This document shows positions 13,927-13,940 of a stretch of DNA of 13,940 bases, in pieces. Origin of the DNA: Pseudomonadota bacterium (GTDB lineage: Bacteria > Pseudomonadota > Alphaproteobacteria > Sphingomonadales > Sphingomonadaceae); the NCBI GenBank assembly GCA_030271565.1, contig JARXKR010000013.1:1-13940 (forward strand), written 5' to 3'. Position 1 is the first letter of the stretch; each line of letters opens with the position of its first letter. The position numbers were made by a program, and so were the translations under genes. Below the pieces are notes generated by a model. It had not been told where the DNA came from. It saw nothing but the letters and a program-made list of their open reading frames with translations, and did no database searches.

Positions 13927-13940
13927 GCAACACCAGCCCG

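Overview
This 13.9 kb, GC-rich window looks like core chromosome of an alphaproteobacterium. Sphingomonadales, perhaps the Erythrobacteraceae, is the best guess. The reasons are an rplM-rpsI pair whose S9 carries the long N-terminal extension usual in alphaproteobacteria, a PIMT-like gene / tolC / PopZ run typical of the class, a class I fumarase, a periplasmic S9C peptidase, and the overall codon style. I saw no tRNA, rRNA, riboswitch, CRISPR, IS element, phage gene or attachment site. Genes are tightly packed and the longest gap is about 160 bp (6533-6691).

Layout. (1) Positions 1-948, plus strand: the 3' part of rplM (its start lies outside the window), then rpsI, overlapping by 1 nt, then a strong hairpin terminator. 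(2) Positions 956-6532, minus strand, read right to left: class I fumarase; a LytS-type membrane histidine kinase; a LytTR response regulator; a small membrane protein; a diacylglycerol-kinase-family protein; a class III-like metallophosphoesterase. The last five are closely spaced, with two 8-nt overlaps, and look like one transcription unit for signalling plus lipid/phosphoester metabolism. (3) Positions 6533-6691: a divergent control region between fumarase and the next unit, with candidate promoters and two short dyads. (4) Positions 6692-13889, plus strand: a degenerate PIMT-like protein, TolC, PopZ (DUF2497), a secreted S9C peptidase, a hotdog thioesterase, a thioredoxin-fold 2Fe-2S ferredoxin, a two-CBS protein, the A-type Fe-S carrier ErpA and exodeoxyribonuclease III. 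A hairpin terminator lies at the right end.

How they may work together. The kinase and LytTR regulator form a classic pair. Their upstream gap holds a direct repeat of TTGGTCGA with an exact 21-bp period, which is the geometry expected of a LytTR dimer site. A second copy of the same bipartite element, also with a 21-bp period, lies inside the PIMT-like gene upstream of tolC. These are the only four TTGGTCGA copies I found in the window. This is the most interesting signal here, although codon reuse can explain the copy in the coding region. The right part has an iron-sulfur theme (ferredoxin, ErpA; fumarase also needs a 4Fe-4S cluster), but no operon joins these genes. I did not find a clearly new multi-gene system. 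The best candidates for follow-up are the LytTR-type repeats, the probably inactive methyltransferase paired with tolC, and the kinase/regulator/membrane protein/lipid kinase/phosphoesterase cluster.
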